From an uncultured Flavobacteriaceae bacterium (GTDB lineage: Bacteria > Bacteroidota > Bacteroidia > Flavobacteriales > Flavobacteriaceae), in NCBI GenBank assembly GCA_947497145.1, contig CANMFQ010000010.1, forward strand, positions 1 to 64,000: a stretch of 64,000 nucleotides of DNA, written 5' to 3'. Below, piece by piece: positions 26,177 through 34,946 of the stretch. Position 1 is the stretch's first letter; each line of letters begins with the position of its first letter. Under the pieces are notes generated by a model. That model made no database searches. It was not told where the DNA came from and saw nothing but the letters and a program-made list of their open reading frames with translations. The translations under genes were made by a program, and so were the position numbers.

Positions 26177-27178
26177 TTAAATAGTATTTGAATAGCCAAG
26201 AATGATACTCGCCAAAATTAATAGACTAAGACCAGTCATTAAAAGTTGAAAAGGTTTTTTAGCACCTTTCCATTCTCCTGAACGGTAAGCCCATATATTA
26301 CTAACAATTAGTGAAAGCCCAAGCAAAATAGGCCATCCAATAACTGGGCCTATTTCTCCCATGAGAGCAGATCCTTGCCCGTAAATACCTAAAGCTGCAA
26401 ACCAACATATACCTGCAATGATAGCCCACCTGTAAGCTTTGGTAGCGTTTATTGCTTTGAATGAGTTCCAGCTTTTATTTTTAAACAGTAAGAAAATGGC
26501 ATAGCCTGCATTCATACTATAGGCTCCTAGTAAAACTACCACCCAAGCTGCCAAGCTACTATTTCTTGTAATTATTCCAGTTGCTTCTGCTGTTTCTGCT
26601 ACCGGAGTTGCATTAGCAAAACCTACATTTAAAAGAGCAGAAAGTACCCCGCAAGAAATAGCAATAAGAATTCCTTTAGAAAACTGATTTGATTGATTTT
26701 TTGGATTTTGCATACGATCTTTACCTATTCCTGCTTTAGCAGTAATTGCTACGCCAATCAGCATAAGGCTTACACCGCCCATGACAAAGGGTAAAGTTGG
26801 ATTGCTAAGTGCGTTTTCCATTTGAAAAAACGGAATTAGAGATCCTACTGAAGCTGCAAGCCCCATTACAATACCCATGGTTAATGAGAGTCCGATATAA
26901 GGAACACTTTTTCCAAACAATATACCGCCAATACCCCAAAGAAAGCCAAAGAACATACCTAAATAAATGGCACTAGTTGGTGCATTTGAGATAATTTCAA
27001 AAAGATTTGGAATGGCAATTAAAGCCCAAGTTAATGGAAATAGCACCATGGCAATACTAACATGTACAAGCCACCAAGCTTCCCATTTTAGAGGTGCCAT
27101 ATATTTCATTCCTAAGCCAAAGCTACCTTGAAAAAAACTAGCTATAATAACAAGTAAAAAGGGTAAGAATAGTTCCAT
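26177..27178 (-). CDS. RhaT-family sugar-proton symporter
   Basis: This inner-membrane permease has 333 residues and about ten hydrophobic helices. The first ends in FFQGSFGLGMKYM, and GFLWGIGGILFGK follows in helix 3. The architecture is that of the L-rhamnose-proton symporter RhaT and its drug/metabolite-transporter-like relatives. Within this operon it would bring in the monosaccharide released by the exported hydrolases. RhaT homologues are used for various sugars, so rhamnose is not implied. It lies 20 bp after the dehydrogenase gene. Confidence 0.85.
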   Translation of the reverse strand: MELFLPFLLVIIASFFQGSFGLGMKYMAPLKWEAWWLVHVSIAMVLFPLTWALIAIPNLFEIISNAPTSAIYLGMFFGFLWGIGGILFGKSVPYIGLSLTMGIVMGLAASVGSLIPFFQMENALSNPTLPFVMGGVSLMLIGVAITAKAGIGKDRMQNPKNQSNQFSKGILIAISCGVLSALLNVGFANATPVAETAEATGIITRNSSLAAWVVVLLGAYSMNAGYAIFLLFKNKSWNSFKAINATKAYRWAIIAGICWFAALGIYGQGSALMGEIGPVIGWPILLGLSLIVSNIWAYRSGEWKGAKKPFQLLMTGLSLLILASIILGYSNTI

Positions 27179-27198
27179 TTGTATTATTTTTTTACGGA

Positions 27199-28635
27199 TT
27201 AAATAGCCATTGAAATACGTTTTTTTACCAGATAGTCATCCAACGCTAGGTGAGAGCAATCATGACCTATACCACTATTTTTTATACCTCCATGAGGGAG
27301 GTGAATGGCATACTTAACCCCGTTAATTTGAATTTCTCCAAAGTTTAAGTGTTTACTAAAATATTGAATACGTTTATTGTCATTTGTGAAGATATAGGAA
27401 GCTAGGCCATACTCAGTATCATTGGCCAGCGCTAACACTTCTTCATCAGAATCAAAAGGCATTATTGGTGCGATAGGTCCAAAAATTTCTTCTCTATAAA
27501 CACGCATATTTGGCTTCACGCCCGAAAGTACAGTGGGTTCTAGCCAGTATCCTTTCTCTTTTCCTTTAGGAATTTTACCGCCAATTTCTAGTTTAGCACC
27601 TTTGCTTAAGGCATCTTCAATTAGACCAAACATGCGGTCACGGTCTTTACGGCTTACCATAGGTCCCATGTCAGGTGTTTTATCAATACCATGCCCTAGT
27701 TTTAAATTCGATACTCGTTCTACATATGCTTTTAAAAAACTAGGGTAAATGTTTTTGTGTACAAAAATTCTATTGGCAGCTACGCAAATCTGTCCAGAAT
27801 TTCCAAATTTTAGGCCTATCGCAAGATCCAATGCTTGTGCTATAGCTGCATCTTCAAAAACAATAAAAGGAGCGTTTCCACCCAGTTCCATACCTAGCTT
27901 TTTAATAGAAGTGGTACTTTCGGCAATTATTTTTAGGCCTGTAGCTGTTGAACCTATCATGGTAAGAACAGCAGGTATTTTACTTGTTGTCAAAGTTGTT
28001 GCAACTTGACTACTAGGACCACACAAAATATTTACTACGCCCGCAGGAAAATTAATGCTATGCAGAATTTCTCCAATTAAATAAGCAGATATAGGAGATA
28101 AGGCTGAAGGTTTAATAATCAATGAGCAACCTGCTGCTAATGCAGGCCCTAATTTGAACCCAACATTTAATAGCGGAAAATTCCATGCTAAATAAGCTAC
28201 GGCAACCCCAGCAGCTTGGTGCACCATCTTATGGATATGGGTATTTTCATAATCTGGAATTTGCTCATCCCGCCTATTTTTCATTGCCGCAGGATACCAT
28301 TCTAGCGCATTGAGTATTGCTTCAATATCTTCTACAGCACCAGCGTAGGTTTTTCCCATTTCATATACCATGGCAGCACGTAGTTCATCAGCTTTATTGG
28401 CAATGGCAGTTCGCAACCTTAGCATCCATTCCGTGCGCTCTGCTAATGGAAGTGCAGACCAATATACAAACCCTTTTTGAGCGGCTTGTAGCGCTATTTT
28501 GGCATCTTCCTCATCTGCCCATGCAATTTCGGCTACTTTTTCTTCATTGGCAGGACATATGATAGTGTGCCGTTTTTTGTTTGTAGCATCTACTAAATTC
28601 CCGTTTATGTATAATTTGAGGTATCCAAAATCCAT
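27199..28635 (-). CDS. NAD(P)-dependent aldehyde dehydrogenase
   Basis: This 478-residue ALDH-superfamily enzyme resembles the succinate-semialdehyde dehydrogenase branch. The active site is complete: N152 in AWNFPLLN, general base E250 in MELGGNAP and nucleophile C284 in GNSGQICVAANR. In the operon it most likely oxidises the C1 aldehyde of an aldose to the aldonate. This is the same role as the 3,6-anhydrogalactose dehydrogenase of agar- and carrageenan-degrading marine bacteria, which belongs to the same branch. Oxidation of lactaldehyde is the alternative if the sugar were rhamnose. Confidence 0.85.
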   Translation of the reverse strand: MDFGYLKLYINGNLVDATNKKRHTIICPANEEKVAEIAWADEEDAKIALQAAQKGFVYWSALPLAERTEWMLRLRTAIANKADELRAAMVYEMGKTYAGAVEDIEAILNALEWYPAAMKNRRDEQIPDYENTHIHKMVHQAAGVAVAYLAWNFPLLNVGFKLGPALAAGCSLIIKPSALSPISAYLIGEILHSINFPAGVVNILCGPSSQVATTLTTSKIPAVLTMIGSTATGLKIIAESTTSIKKLGMELGGNAPFIVFEDAAIAQALDLAIGLKFGNSGQICVAANRIFVHKNIYPSFLKAYVERVSNLKLGHGIDKTPDMGPMVSRKDRDRMFGLIEDALSKGAKLEIGGKIPKGKEKGYWLEPTVLSGVKPNMRVYREEIFGPIAPIMPFDSDEEVLALANDTEYGLASYIFTNDNKRIQYFSKHLNFGEIQINGVKYAIHLPHGGIKNSGIGHDCSHLALDDYLVKKRISMAI

Positions 28636-28650
28636 ATCATTTTTCTTTAT

Positions 28651-29793
28651 TTATTTCATCAATATTTCTGTAGCGTACTCTTGAATGACTGTTTCATTCA
28701 CTTCAATGCCCAAACCGGGAGTTTGTGGTATGGAAATATATCCATCTTTCATGTATATCGAAGGTTGAGTTAGCGATTCGCGAAGGTTGTTTTCAGTACG
28801 ATCATATTCGATTAAAAAATCAGGAGGGTCTAATCTACCCGGCGTGGGCTCTAAGTTTGAAATAAAGTGTAAAGCAGCATGAAATGCAATACCAGTACCC
28901 CAAACATGAGGAATAATAGGAACACCATAGGTACTAGCCAAAGTAGCAATGCGCTTTGCCTCGGTTAAGCCACCAGCACCACAAATATCAACTTGCAAAA
29001 TGTCAACACTTTCACTTTTTAATAACTGCTGAAAACCATATCGTAAATATTCACATTCTCCACCAGCTATTGGAATGCTAGTTTTATTTCGTAAGCTATT
29101 GTAATGGTGATAAAACTCTGGCGATACGGGTTCTTCAAACCAGCTAATGTTATAAGGTTCTATTAATCGAGATAATTCAGTTGCTTCTAGTAGGGAATAG
29201 GCATGGTTAGAATCCACCATTAGTTGAATATCTGAACCAATTGCTTTTCGAACAGCCTTCACCATTGCTACATCTTTCTTTACCGAGAGCCCAACTTTCA
29301 TTTTTATAGCCTTAAAGCCTTGATGTACATAATTTTTAGCTTCTGCTGTTAGTTTGCGAATTAAATCGTCGCTTTCAGAGAAATAAAGTCCTGTTGCATA
29401 GGGAACAACCTGTTTGCGATGTTGCCCACCCATAAGAACACTTACGGGCAAATTCAAAATTTTCCCTTTAAGATCCCAAAGTGCTACATCAATGGCGCTT
29501 ATTGAAGCTGCTAGAATTCCCCTTCGAGCAAAATCTAAGGTTTTGCGATACATTGTAAACCAAAGTGTTTCGTTTTCAATGGGGTTTTCTCCGATTAGAA
29601 TGGGCGCTATAAATGTAATTCCAGCTTTGATAACATCGGCAGGACCATAACCTTCACCCCATCCAACAACACCTTCGTCAGTAGTTATTTTTACAATGCA
29701 AATCCGCCTTTCACTATATTCCCATTGGGAAAAGAAAAAACTTTCTTGAAGTTTATTCGATAAGACAAAAGTTTCAATGTTAGTTATTTTCAT
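28651..29793 (-). CDS. Enolase-superfamily (MR/MLE) cycloisomerase or sugar-acid dehydratase
   Basis: This 380-residue TIM-barrel enzyme abstracts an alpha-proton from a sugar acid. Metal ligands are D194 (VDSNH), E220 (WFEEP) and E246 (GGECE). Catalytic bases are the KxK lysine K166 and the H296-D269 dyad (HVWGTG, QVDICG), a complete mandelate-racemase-type set. It heads the operon with ALDH, permease, aldolase and kinase. By context it converts the aldonate to a 2-keto-3-deoxy acid. Candidates are 3,6-anhydrogalactonate cycloisomerase or a galactonate/fuconate-type dehydratase. The sequence alone does not decide between these. Confidence 0.8.
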   Translation of the reverse strand: MKITNIETFVLSNKLQESFFFSQWEYSERRICIVKITTDEGVVGWGEGYGPADVIKAGITFIAPILIGENPIENETLWFTMYRKTLDFARRGILAASISAIDVALWDLKGKILNLPVSVLMGGQHRKQVVPYATGLYFSESDDLIRKLTAEAKNYVHQGFKAIKMKVGLSVKKDVAMVKAVRKAIGSDIQLMVDSNHAYSLLEATELSRLIEPYNISWFEEPVSPEFYHHYNSLRNKTSIPIAGGECEYLRYGFQQLLKSESVDILQVDICGAGGLTEAKRIATLASTYGVPIIPHVWGTGIAFHAALHFISNLEPTPGRLDPPDFLIEYDRTENNLRESLTQPSIYMKDGYISIPQTPGLGIEVNETVIQEYATEILMK

Positions 29794-29839
29794 ATGGTTG
29801 GTCTGAATTAGTGCTTAATTATAATAGGCTAATTTACTA

Positions 29840-29863
29840 AAGCCATTTTTGCATAAATGGCTT
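29840..29863. promoter_or_regulatory. Inverted repeat between AraC gene and sugar-acid operon
   Basis: A perfect 9-bp inverted repeat AAGCCATTT / AAATGGCTT with a 6-nt spacer lies 47 bp upstream of the enolase-superfamily gene and downstream of the araC-type gene. There is no T-run on the minus strand, so an operator is more likely than a terminator. It may be the site of the neighbouring regulator. The rest of 29794-30082 shows no gene. Confidence 0.4.
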
Positions 29864-30082
29864 ATTATTATCAACAGTTACCCGTATTTTAACCTTGTAC
29901 TAAATGCATATAGCTATTTTTATGATAAAATACTTCTTGCTTGTTTATTAGAACAGGAGTATTGCCCAACGCTTGGTAAGAAATAGATGAATTTTTACAA
30001 TTTGAAATATTTTTTATCACCAAGTAGATAAAGGAGCAATTTCTACCAGACATTAGTTAATTCAAATAAAAAATGTCGTGAA

Positions 30083-30964
30083 CTATGATACCTCGGCAAG
30101 GCTTTGCTTTCTAAATCTGCTGTAGTGATCGCGATAAGCAGTAGGCGATTTATCTTTAAAATTCTTAAATGTTCTATTGAAATTTGTCAACGAACTAAAG
30201 CCTACATCATAGCATATTTGTTTTATGGAAAATTCGCCATCTATTAAAAGCTGACATGCCTTGCTTATTCGTACTTCATTAAGAAAAAGAGAAAAGGTTT
30301 TATTTGTACGTGTTTTAAAAAACCTACAAAATGCTGGAGGTGTCATTGAGGCTACTTTCGAAATTTCATTTAAAGAAATGTTTTGCATATAATTCTCTGA
30401 AATATAATTGATGACTTTATGAAGTCTATTTTCGCCTTCTACCTGTTTAGGAATAGAAAAATTTGGACCAGACAAGTGAGTAATATCAGTGCTTTTAGAC
30501 AAATTTTGAAGAATACCCAATAAAGAAATGAATTTTTCTGTTGGGTTAGAAGTACACAACCGAACCATTGAATGGTGTACCAATGCTCGGGTATTATTTG
30601 AAAAAAGCAATCCTCTATTTGATTGTTTAAGTAATGCTTTTATGGTAGCCAGATCAGGTAATGAAAAGAGGTTTATCCCGTTGAGTATTTTCGGAAATTT
30701 GATTACGATAAAATCTACATCCCCAGAGGTGTCAGCCTCATTACGCCATAAATGAGGCAGCCATTCGCCTACAAGTACTAGTTCTCCTTTCTGAAAATTA
30801 GAAATATGATCACCAACAATTCGCATGCCTTGACCCTTAAGAAAATAAATTAATTCAAATTCTTTATGAAAATGCCAGTCCCCTTTAATATATGGCTTAT
30901 GTACCCTTTTTACTGTTATGGCACTGAGGGCGTTTTGTTCGGTTGATTTAAATTTAAGTTTCAT
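30083..30964 (-). CDS. AraC-family transcriptional regulator of the PUL
   Basis: This 293-residue regulator has an N-terminal cupin-like sensor (IKGDWHFHKEFELIYFLKGQG, about 25-46). The C-terminal double helix-turn-helix domain is at about 190-285 (ISLNEISKVASMTPPAFCRFF, IKQICYDVGFSSLTNFNRTFK). The cupin sensor suggests a small sugar or sugar-acid ligand. It is encoded just upstream of, and in the same direction as, the intracellular catabolic operon. It probably controls that operon, while the sigma/FecR pair controls susCD. Confidence 0.9.
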   Translation of the reverse strand: MKLKFKSTEQNALSAITVKRVHKPYIKGDWHFHKEFELIYFLKGQGMRIVGDHISNFQKGELVLVGEWLPHLWRNEADTSGDVDFIVIKFPKILNGINLFSLPDLATIKALLKQSNRGLLFSNNTRALVHHSMVRLCTSNPTEKFISLLGILQNLSKSTDITHLSGPNFSIPKQVEGENRLHKVINYISENYMQNISLNEISKVASMTPPAFCRFFKTRTNKTFSLFLNEVRISKACQLLIDGEFSIKQICYDVGFSSLTNFNRTFKNFKDKSPTAYRDHYSRFRKQSLAEVS

Positions 30965-31150
30965 TACACTCCTAATTTATGTTTTTTTTTTGACTGAAAA
31001 AAGGAGGCGTGAATAATTGACAAATTTTTATCCGTTATTACTAGCATAATTTAAGGAGTTGTTTTCACAGTTTATATTACGACAACGTATTGGTTTTTAG
31101 CTATTTGTAATGCGTAACAAATGTTAATGCTTGCAAAGCAATATTTAAAG

Positions 31151-31182
31151 TTTTGTAGGCCTTCACTTTAGTCGTATTTTTA
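31151..31182 (+). promoter_or_regulatory. Promoter of the thioesterase gene
   Basis: A TTTTG -33 box at 31151-31155 and a TATTTTTA -7 box at 31175-31182 are separated by 19 bp. This is the Bacteroidota promoter spacing, and the start codon of the thioesterase gene is 23 bp further on. Confidence 0.5.
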
Positions 31183-31205
31183 GTGATATTATAAAATATC
31201 AATTT

Positions 31206-32066
31206 ATGGAATGCATTGAAGGTTTAATAAAGATTCTTACCTTAAAGAAGATTGATGATACTACGTTTGAGGGGGAGAACTATCAAGCTCCATGGGGTAG
31301 AGTTTTTGGCGGTCAGGTATTGGGGCAATCACTACATGCTGCATACCAAACCGTTGAAAAAGATCGATTGGCGCATTCACTTCATGGGTATTTTATTTTA
31401 GGAGGTGATTTAAATTTTCCCATTCGCTATGAGGTTGACACTATAAGAGATGGAGGTAGTTTTACAACCAGGAGGGTAGTGGCACTTCAAAACGGGAAGC
31501 CTATTTTTAATATGTCGGCATCTTTTCAGGTTGTAGCAGATGGGGTAGATCATCAGATACCCATGCCCAATTTAATTCCGCCAGAAAAATTAAATACTAG
31601 TTTAGAACAGTTAGAAGAAATAAAGGATTACTTTCCTTGGCAATATGAAAAATTAAAGGCTATTCAACCCAAGGTTTTCGACTTTAAACCTGTTGAGAAA
31701 TTTACAGCGCAATTGGCAAAAAATGGTGCTCCGTTTTTTAATACATGGTTACGTACTTCTGGTAAAGCTACTATTGATATGCGTATGCAACATCAATTAT
31801 TGGCTTATGCCTCTGATTATAATCTGCTCACTACTGCTAGTTTACCTCATCGAGAAAAACTGAATCATGAGAAGACGTTTTATGCAAGTTTAGATCATGC
31901 TATTTGGTTTCATCGCGATTTTGATATTCAAAATTGGTTATTATATGCCATGGATAGCCCTAGTGCTTCTAACTCAAGAGGATTTGCAAGGGGAACTATA
32001 TTTGATAGAAACGGTATTTTGGTTGCCTCAGTTGCCCAAGAAGGACTTATTAGGCAGGTAGAATAA
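31206..32066 (+). CDS. tesB: Acyl-CoA thioesterase II
   Basis: This cytoplasmic double-hotdog enzyme hydrolyses acyl-CoA esters. The length of 286 aa equals that of E. coli TesB. Motifs APWGRVFGGQVLGQSL and HSLHGYFILGG in the first hotdog and SLDHAIWFHRDF with SPSASNSRGFARG in the second are typical, including the Asp, Ser/Thr and Gln of the catalytic triad. It is monocistronic, unrelated to the PUL beside it, and is transcribed away from it. It belongs to the core genome. Confidence 0.94.
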   Translation: MECIEGLIKILTLKKIDDTTFEGENYQAPWGRVFGGQVLGQSLHAAYQTVEKDRLAHSLHGYFILGGDLNFPIRYEVDTIRDGGSFTTRRVVALQNGKPIFNMSASFQVVADGVDHQIPMPNLIPPEKLNTSLEQLEEIKDYFPWQYEKLKAIQPKVFDFKPVEKFTAQLAKNGAPFFNTWLRTSGKATIDMRMQHQLLAYASDYNLLTTASLPHREKLNHEKTFYASLDHAIWFHRDFDIQNWLLYAMDSPSASNSRGFARGTIFDRNGILVASVAQEGLIRQVE

Positions 32067-32247
32067 GTTTTTGCCTTGAAAGGCATTAATAGCACTTAGT
32101 GTTTGGTCAGCCTATATTAAGAGACATTAGTCTATAAAAATACGTAGCTTCAAACTAGCAATTAAAACGTATCGAAACAGCGCTAAACAGAAGTCTTTGA
32201 TTTATTCTTGTGGCAAAATGGTTTTTAAACCGAATTAAAATGAGCGT

Positions 32248-32766
32248 TTACCAAAGTTCACCTACCTCTTTTTTTACATAAGCCAAGGCCGTTGTTGATG
32301 GGTTTTGTTTGTCCATTGTTGCTGTAAGAATGTCTTCACGTAGTTTATCGGCAGAGTCTGTTTCACTCATTGCTGCTTTTCTAATGGCTTGCACTGTAGC
32401 GCTTTTAGCTGCTTTGATAATGCTCCAACACTCATCAGAAAGGTAAATTTGTTGTGACAGGTTGTGCTCAAATTCGTTTTCAATTGTTCTGATCAGTAGC
32501 GATTCATACGCTGCTTTGTCTGCTGTTTTCGGTGCAATTCGTACAACGAGACTAGGAATAGAAATACGTTCTAAAAATAAGGCCATTCGTTCATAGGCTT
32601 GTAATCGAATAGGAAGCGTATTTGTTTGCGAGTCTTTGTGTAACAAAAATCGGCGTCTACCTTCTTCGTTATTGGTGTGCATTCTAAAAAAATAAAAGGC
32701 AATTGCTCCTGTTACAATAGAAGGTAAAAGATAGGCAAGTAATTGAAAAATATGTTCTCCTGTCAT
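32248..32766 (-). CDS. Conserved single-pass membrane protein of unknown function
   Basis: This 172-residue protein has one N-terminal membrane helix (about 8-26, LLAYLLPSIVTGAIAFYFF) and a cytoplasmic, mostly helical and charged domain. The domain contains RLQAYERMALFLERI. The layout recalls a flavobacterial family of small membrane-tethered helical proteins, but I cannot name a function. It stands alone between tesB and the helicase genes. Confidence 0.75.
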   Translation of the reverse strand: MTGEHIFQLLAYLLPSIVTGAIAFYFFRMHTNNEEGRRRFLLHKDSQTNTLPIRLQAYERMALFLERISIPSLVVRIAPKTADKAAYESLLIRTIENEFEHNLSQQIYLSDECWSIIKAAKSATVQAIRKAAMSETDSADKLREDILTATMDKQNPSTTALAYVKKEVGELW

Positions 32767-33301
32767 TTAATTTTGGTTTTTTGATTACTTCACATAAAAC
32801 GTTGGTTTTTATGAAAAAGTATGCTGTTTTGTAATGCGCAATGTTTTTTCAATTATAATCTACCATTCAATTAATTTAGCGAACGAATTTATCTTGACTT
32901 TTTGTCTCGAATAAAAAATTATGGCATTTGTCTCAAAATGAAGTCATTTTTCAATATCAAAGCCATAGCTAAGGCAGCATTTAACAATGGCAAAATTAGG
33001 TCGTAAAATGCCTAATTTGCATGTAAAAGAAAAGAACAAGGTGAGTTTAACATCTCAAAGTGATAAAAATACAAAATATGCCAACATCGTTTTATGAGCA
33101 TTCAGCGCGGTTCATAGGCTTTTGTTTGCATTAAAAAAGAGGAGTGTATAATGTCTTAATTTGATTAAATAAACAATTTTCAACTACTGGTTTGTATCAA
33201 ATTTTAGCATCGTTTTAGCCAATTTAGCAGAGGTAAAGCCAATAAATAACGGATACTTGAACAGTTTCACCGTAATAATTCCATAAACCTTTTTTAATCT
33301 G
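32767..33301. other. Intergenic region without a recognisable gene
   Basis: About 535 bp of AT-rich sequence has no ORF, tRNA or clear repeat. The only readable signal is the helicase promoter just beyond its right end. Confidence 0.6.
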
Positions 33302-33309
33302 TATTTTTG
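33302..33309 (+). promoter_or_regulatory. -7 promoter box of the helicase gene
   Basis: TATTTTTG matches the Bacteroidota TAnnTTTG box and lies 23 bp before the helicase ATG. No good -33 box is seen upstream. Confidence 0.45.
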
Positions 33310-33332
33310 CACTCGCAAAAGAAAAGGATAAT

Positions 33333-34886
33333 ATGGCAGAAATCGCAACAGGTTTACAGGAACGCAAAACGGGAAAAGAACTTTATAGCTATCAAAAAGG
33401 AGCTATTGACAAAATCTTCGAAAAATTTGATACTGAACGCGAAGATTATCACTTATTATACCAATTACCAACTGGTGGAGGTAAAACAGTAATTTTCTCT
33501 GAAATGGTACGTCAGTATCTAAAAAATCACAAGAAGAAAGTATTGGTGATGACCCACCGTGTTGAATTGTGTAGACAAACTTCAGAGATGCTCACTGGGT
33601 TTGGGGTACAAAATAAGGTGGTAGACAGTAAAGCCAATTTAGATGATCAAAATCAATATGATTGTTTTGTTGCGATGGTTGAAACCTTAAACAATCGATT
33701 AAATGATGATAAATTAGATATTTCAGATATTGGATTGGTCATCATTGATGAGGCCCATTACAATTCCTTTACGAAGCTGTTTAAGTTTTTTAACAAGTCT
33801 TTTATTCTTGGTGTTACCGCAACGCCTTTAAGCTCAAATAAAGATCTTCCTATGAAGAACAATTATGATGAGCTTATTGTAGGAGAAACGATAGAGTCAC
33901 TTATTCAAAATGAATTTTTAGCACGTGCTGAAGTTTTTCAGTATGATATGGGTTTAACTTCTTTAGAAATTGGTTCTAATGGAGATTATACGGTAAAATC
34001 ATCTGAAGATTTATATTGTAGCCCAGCCATGCTAGAAAAGCTACTCAATGCGTATGAAAAGCATTCGAAAGGAAAAAAGACCTTGATATTCAATAACGGT
34101 ATTAACACCTCTATTAACGTATATCATACTTTTAATGCCGCGGGTCTTCCAATTATGCATTTAGATAATACAGCGACAAAAAAACAGCGAGCTCAAATTT
34201 TAAAATGGTTTAAAGAAACACCTAATGCTATTTTAACATCGGTAAGTATTTTAACTACTGGTTTTGATGAGCCTACCATTGATACTATTATCCTAAACAG
34301 AGCTACAAAATCTTTAACCCTTTATTATCAAATGATTGGGCGTGGTTCTCGTATTTTAAATAACAAATCGAAGTTTACGGTTATAGATTTAGGTAATAAT
34401 AACCATCGTTTTGGACCGTGGGGAGCAGATTTAGATTGGCAAACAATTTTCAAATCACCTAATTTCTATATGGATCGTATTCAAGACGATGAAACTATAG
34501 AAAGTAATTTCAGGCATGAAATGCCTGATGAGATAAAGGCGGAGTTTTCAAAATCAGAAGAGTTGTATTTTGATATTAAAAATGTATATCGCACGGCTAC
34601 TTCTAATGGCGAATCATCAAAAGTAGTATTAGAGCGGTCTATTAAACAACATGCTAAAATATGTGTGGAAAATAGTGAAGATGTATATGATGCTCTTGCC
34701 TTAGCGAAGTTATTAAAAGATGATATTGACCAACGTATTCAAACCTATGCCAAGTGTATTAGCAGAAGTACGTTTAATTTTTTACATTGGTTAAAAGATG
34801 ATTATAAGAAAAAACTAAACGCTTATTTACGTCAAAATTTCGATCAGGTTTTTGAAGAAATTCATGGATACCCTCCTGAAGAGTAG
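33333..34886 (+). CDS. SF2 DEAD/DEAH-box helicase (RAD25/SSL2-like)
   Basis: This 517-residue ATP-dependent helicase has Walker A PTGGGKT (46-52), DEAH (139-142), TATPLS (motif III) and a helicase C-domain with TGFDEPTIDT and the arginine-finger region QMIGRGSR. The compact architecture matches SSL2/type III restriction-type helicases used in DNA repair or RNA handling. A basic, Lys-rich C-terminal part follows from about 400. It precedes a DEAD-box RNA helicase by 60 bp, and the two may be co-transcribed. Confidence 0.9.
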   Translation: MAEIATGLQERKTGKELYSYQKGAIDKIFEKFDTEREDYHLLYQLPTGGGKTVIFSEMVRQYLKNHKKKVLVMTHRVELCRQTSEMLTGFGVQNKVVDSKANLDDQNQYDCFVAMVETLNNRLNDDKLDISDIGLVIIDEAHYNSFTKLFKFFNKSFILGVTATPLSSNKDLPMKNNYDELIVGETIESLIQNEFLARAEVFQYDMGLTSLEIGSNGDYTVKSSEDLYCSPAMLEKLLNAYEKHSKGKKTLIFNNGINTSINVYHTFNAAGLPIMHLDNTATKKQRAQILKWFKETPNAILTSVSILTTGFDEPTIDTIILNRATKSLTLYYQMIGRGSRILNNKSKFTVIDLGNNNHRFGPWGADLDWQTIFKSPNFYMDRIQDDETIESNFRHEMPDEIKAEFSKSEELYFDIKNVYRTATSNGESSKVVLERSIKQHAKICVENSEDVYDALALAKLLKDDIDQRIQTYAKCISRSTFNFLHWLKDDYKKKLNAYLRQNFDQVFEEIHGYPPEE

Positions 34887-34946
34887 GTGATAAAACGTTT
34901 TATTTTTCTTTAATTGTTTTGTTAACCCTTACCTAAAACAATGCTT

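Noticed and set aside
17055-29793. Reading the PUL as a simple L-rhamnose or ulvan locus
   Set aside because: RhaT and GH78-like genes hint at rhamnose. However, a 2-keto-3-deoxy-acid kinase and KDPG-type aldolase need a C6 hydroxyl, and no ulvan lyase or GH105 is present. It is kept only as an alternative.
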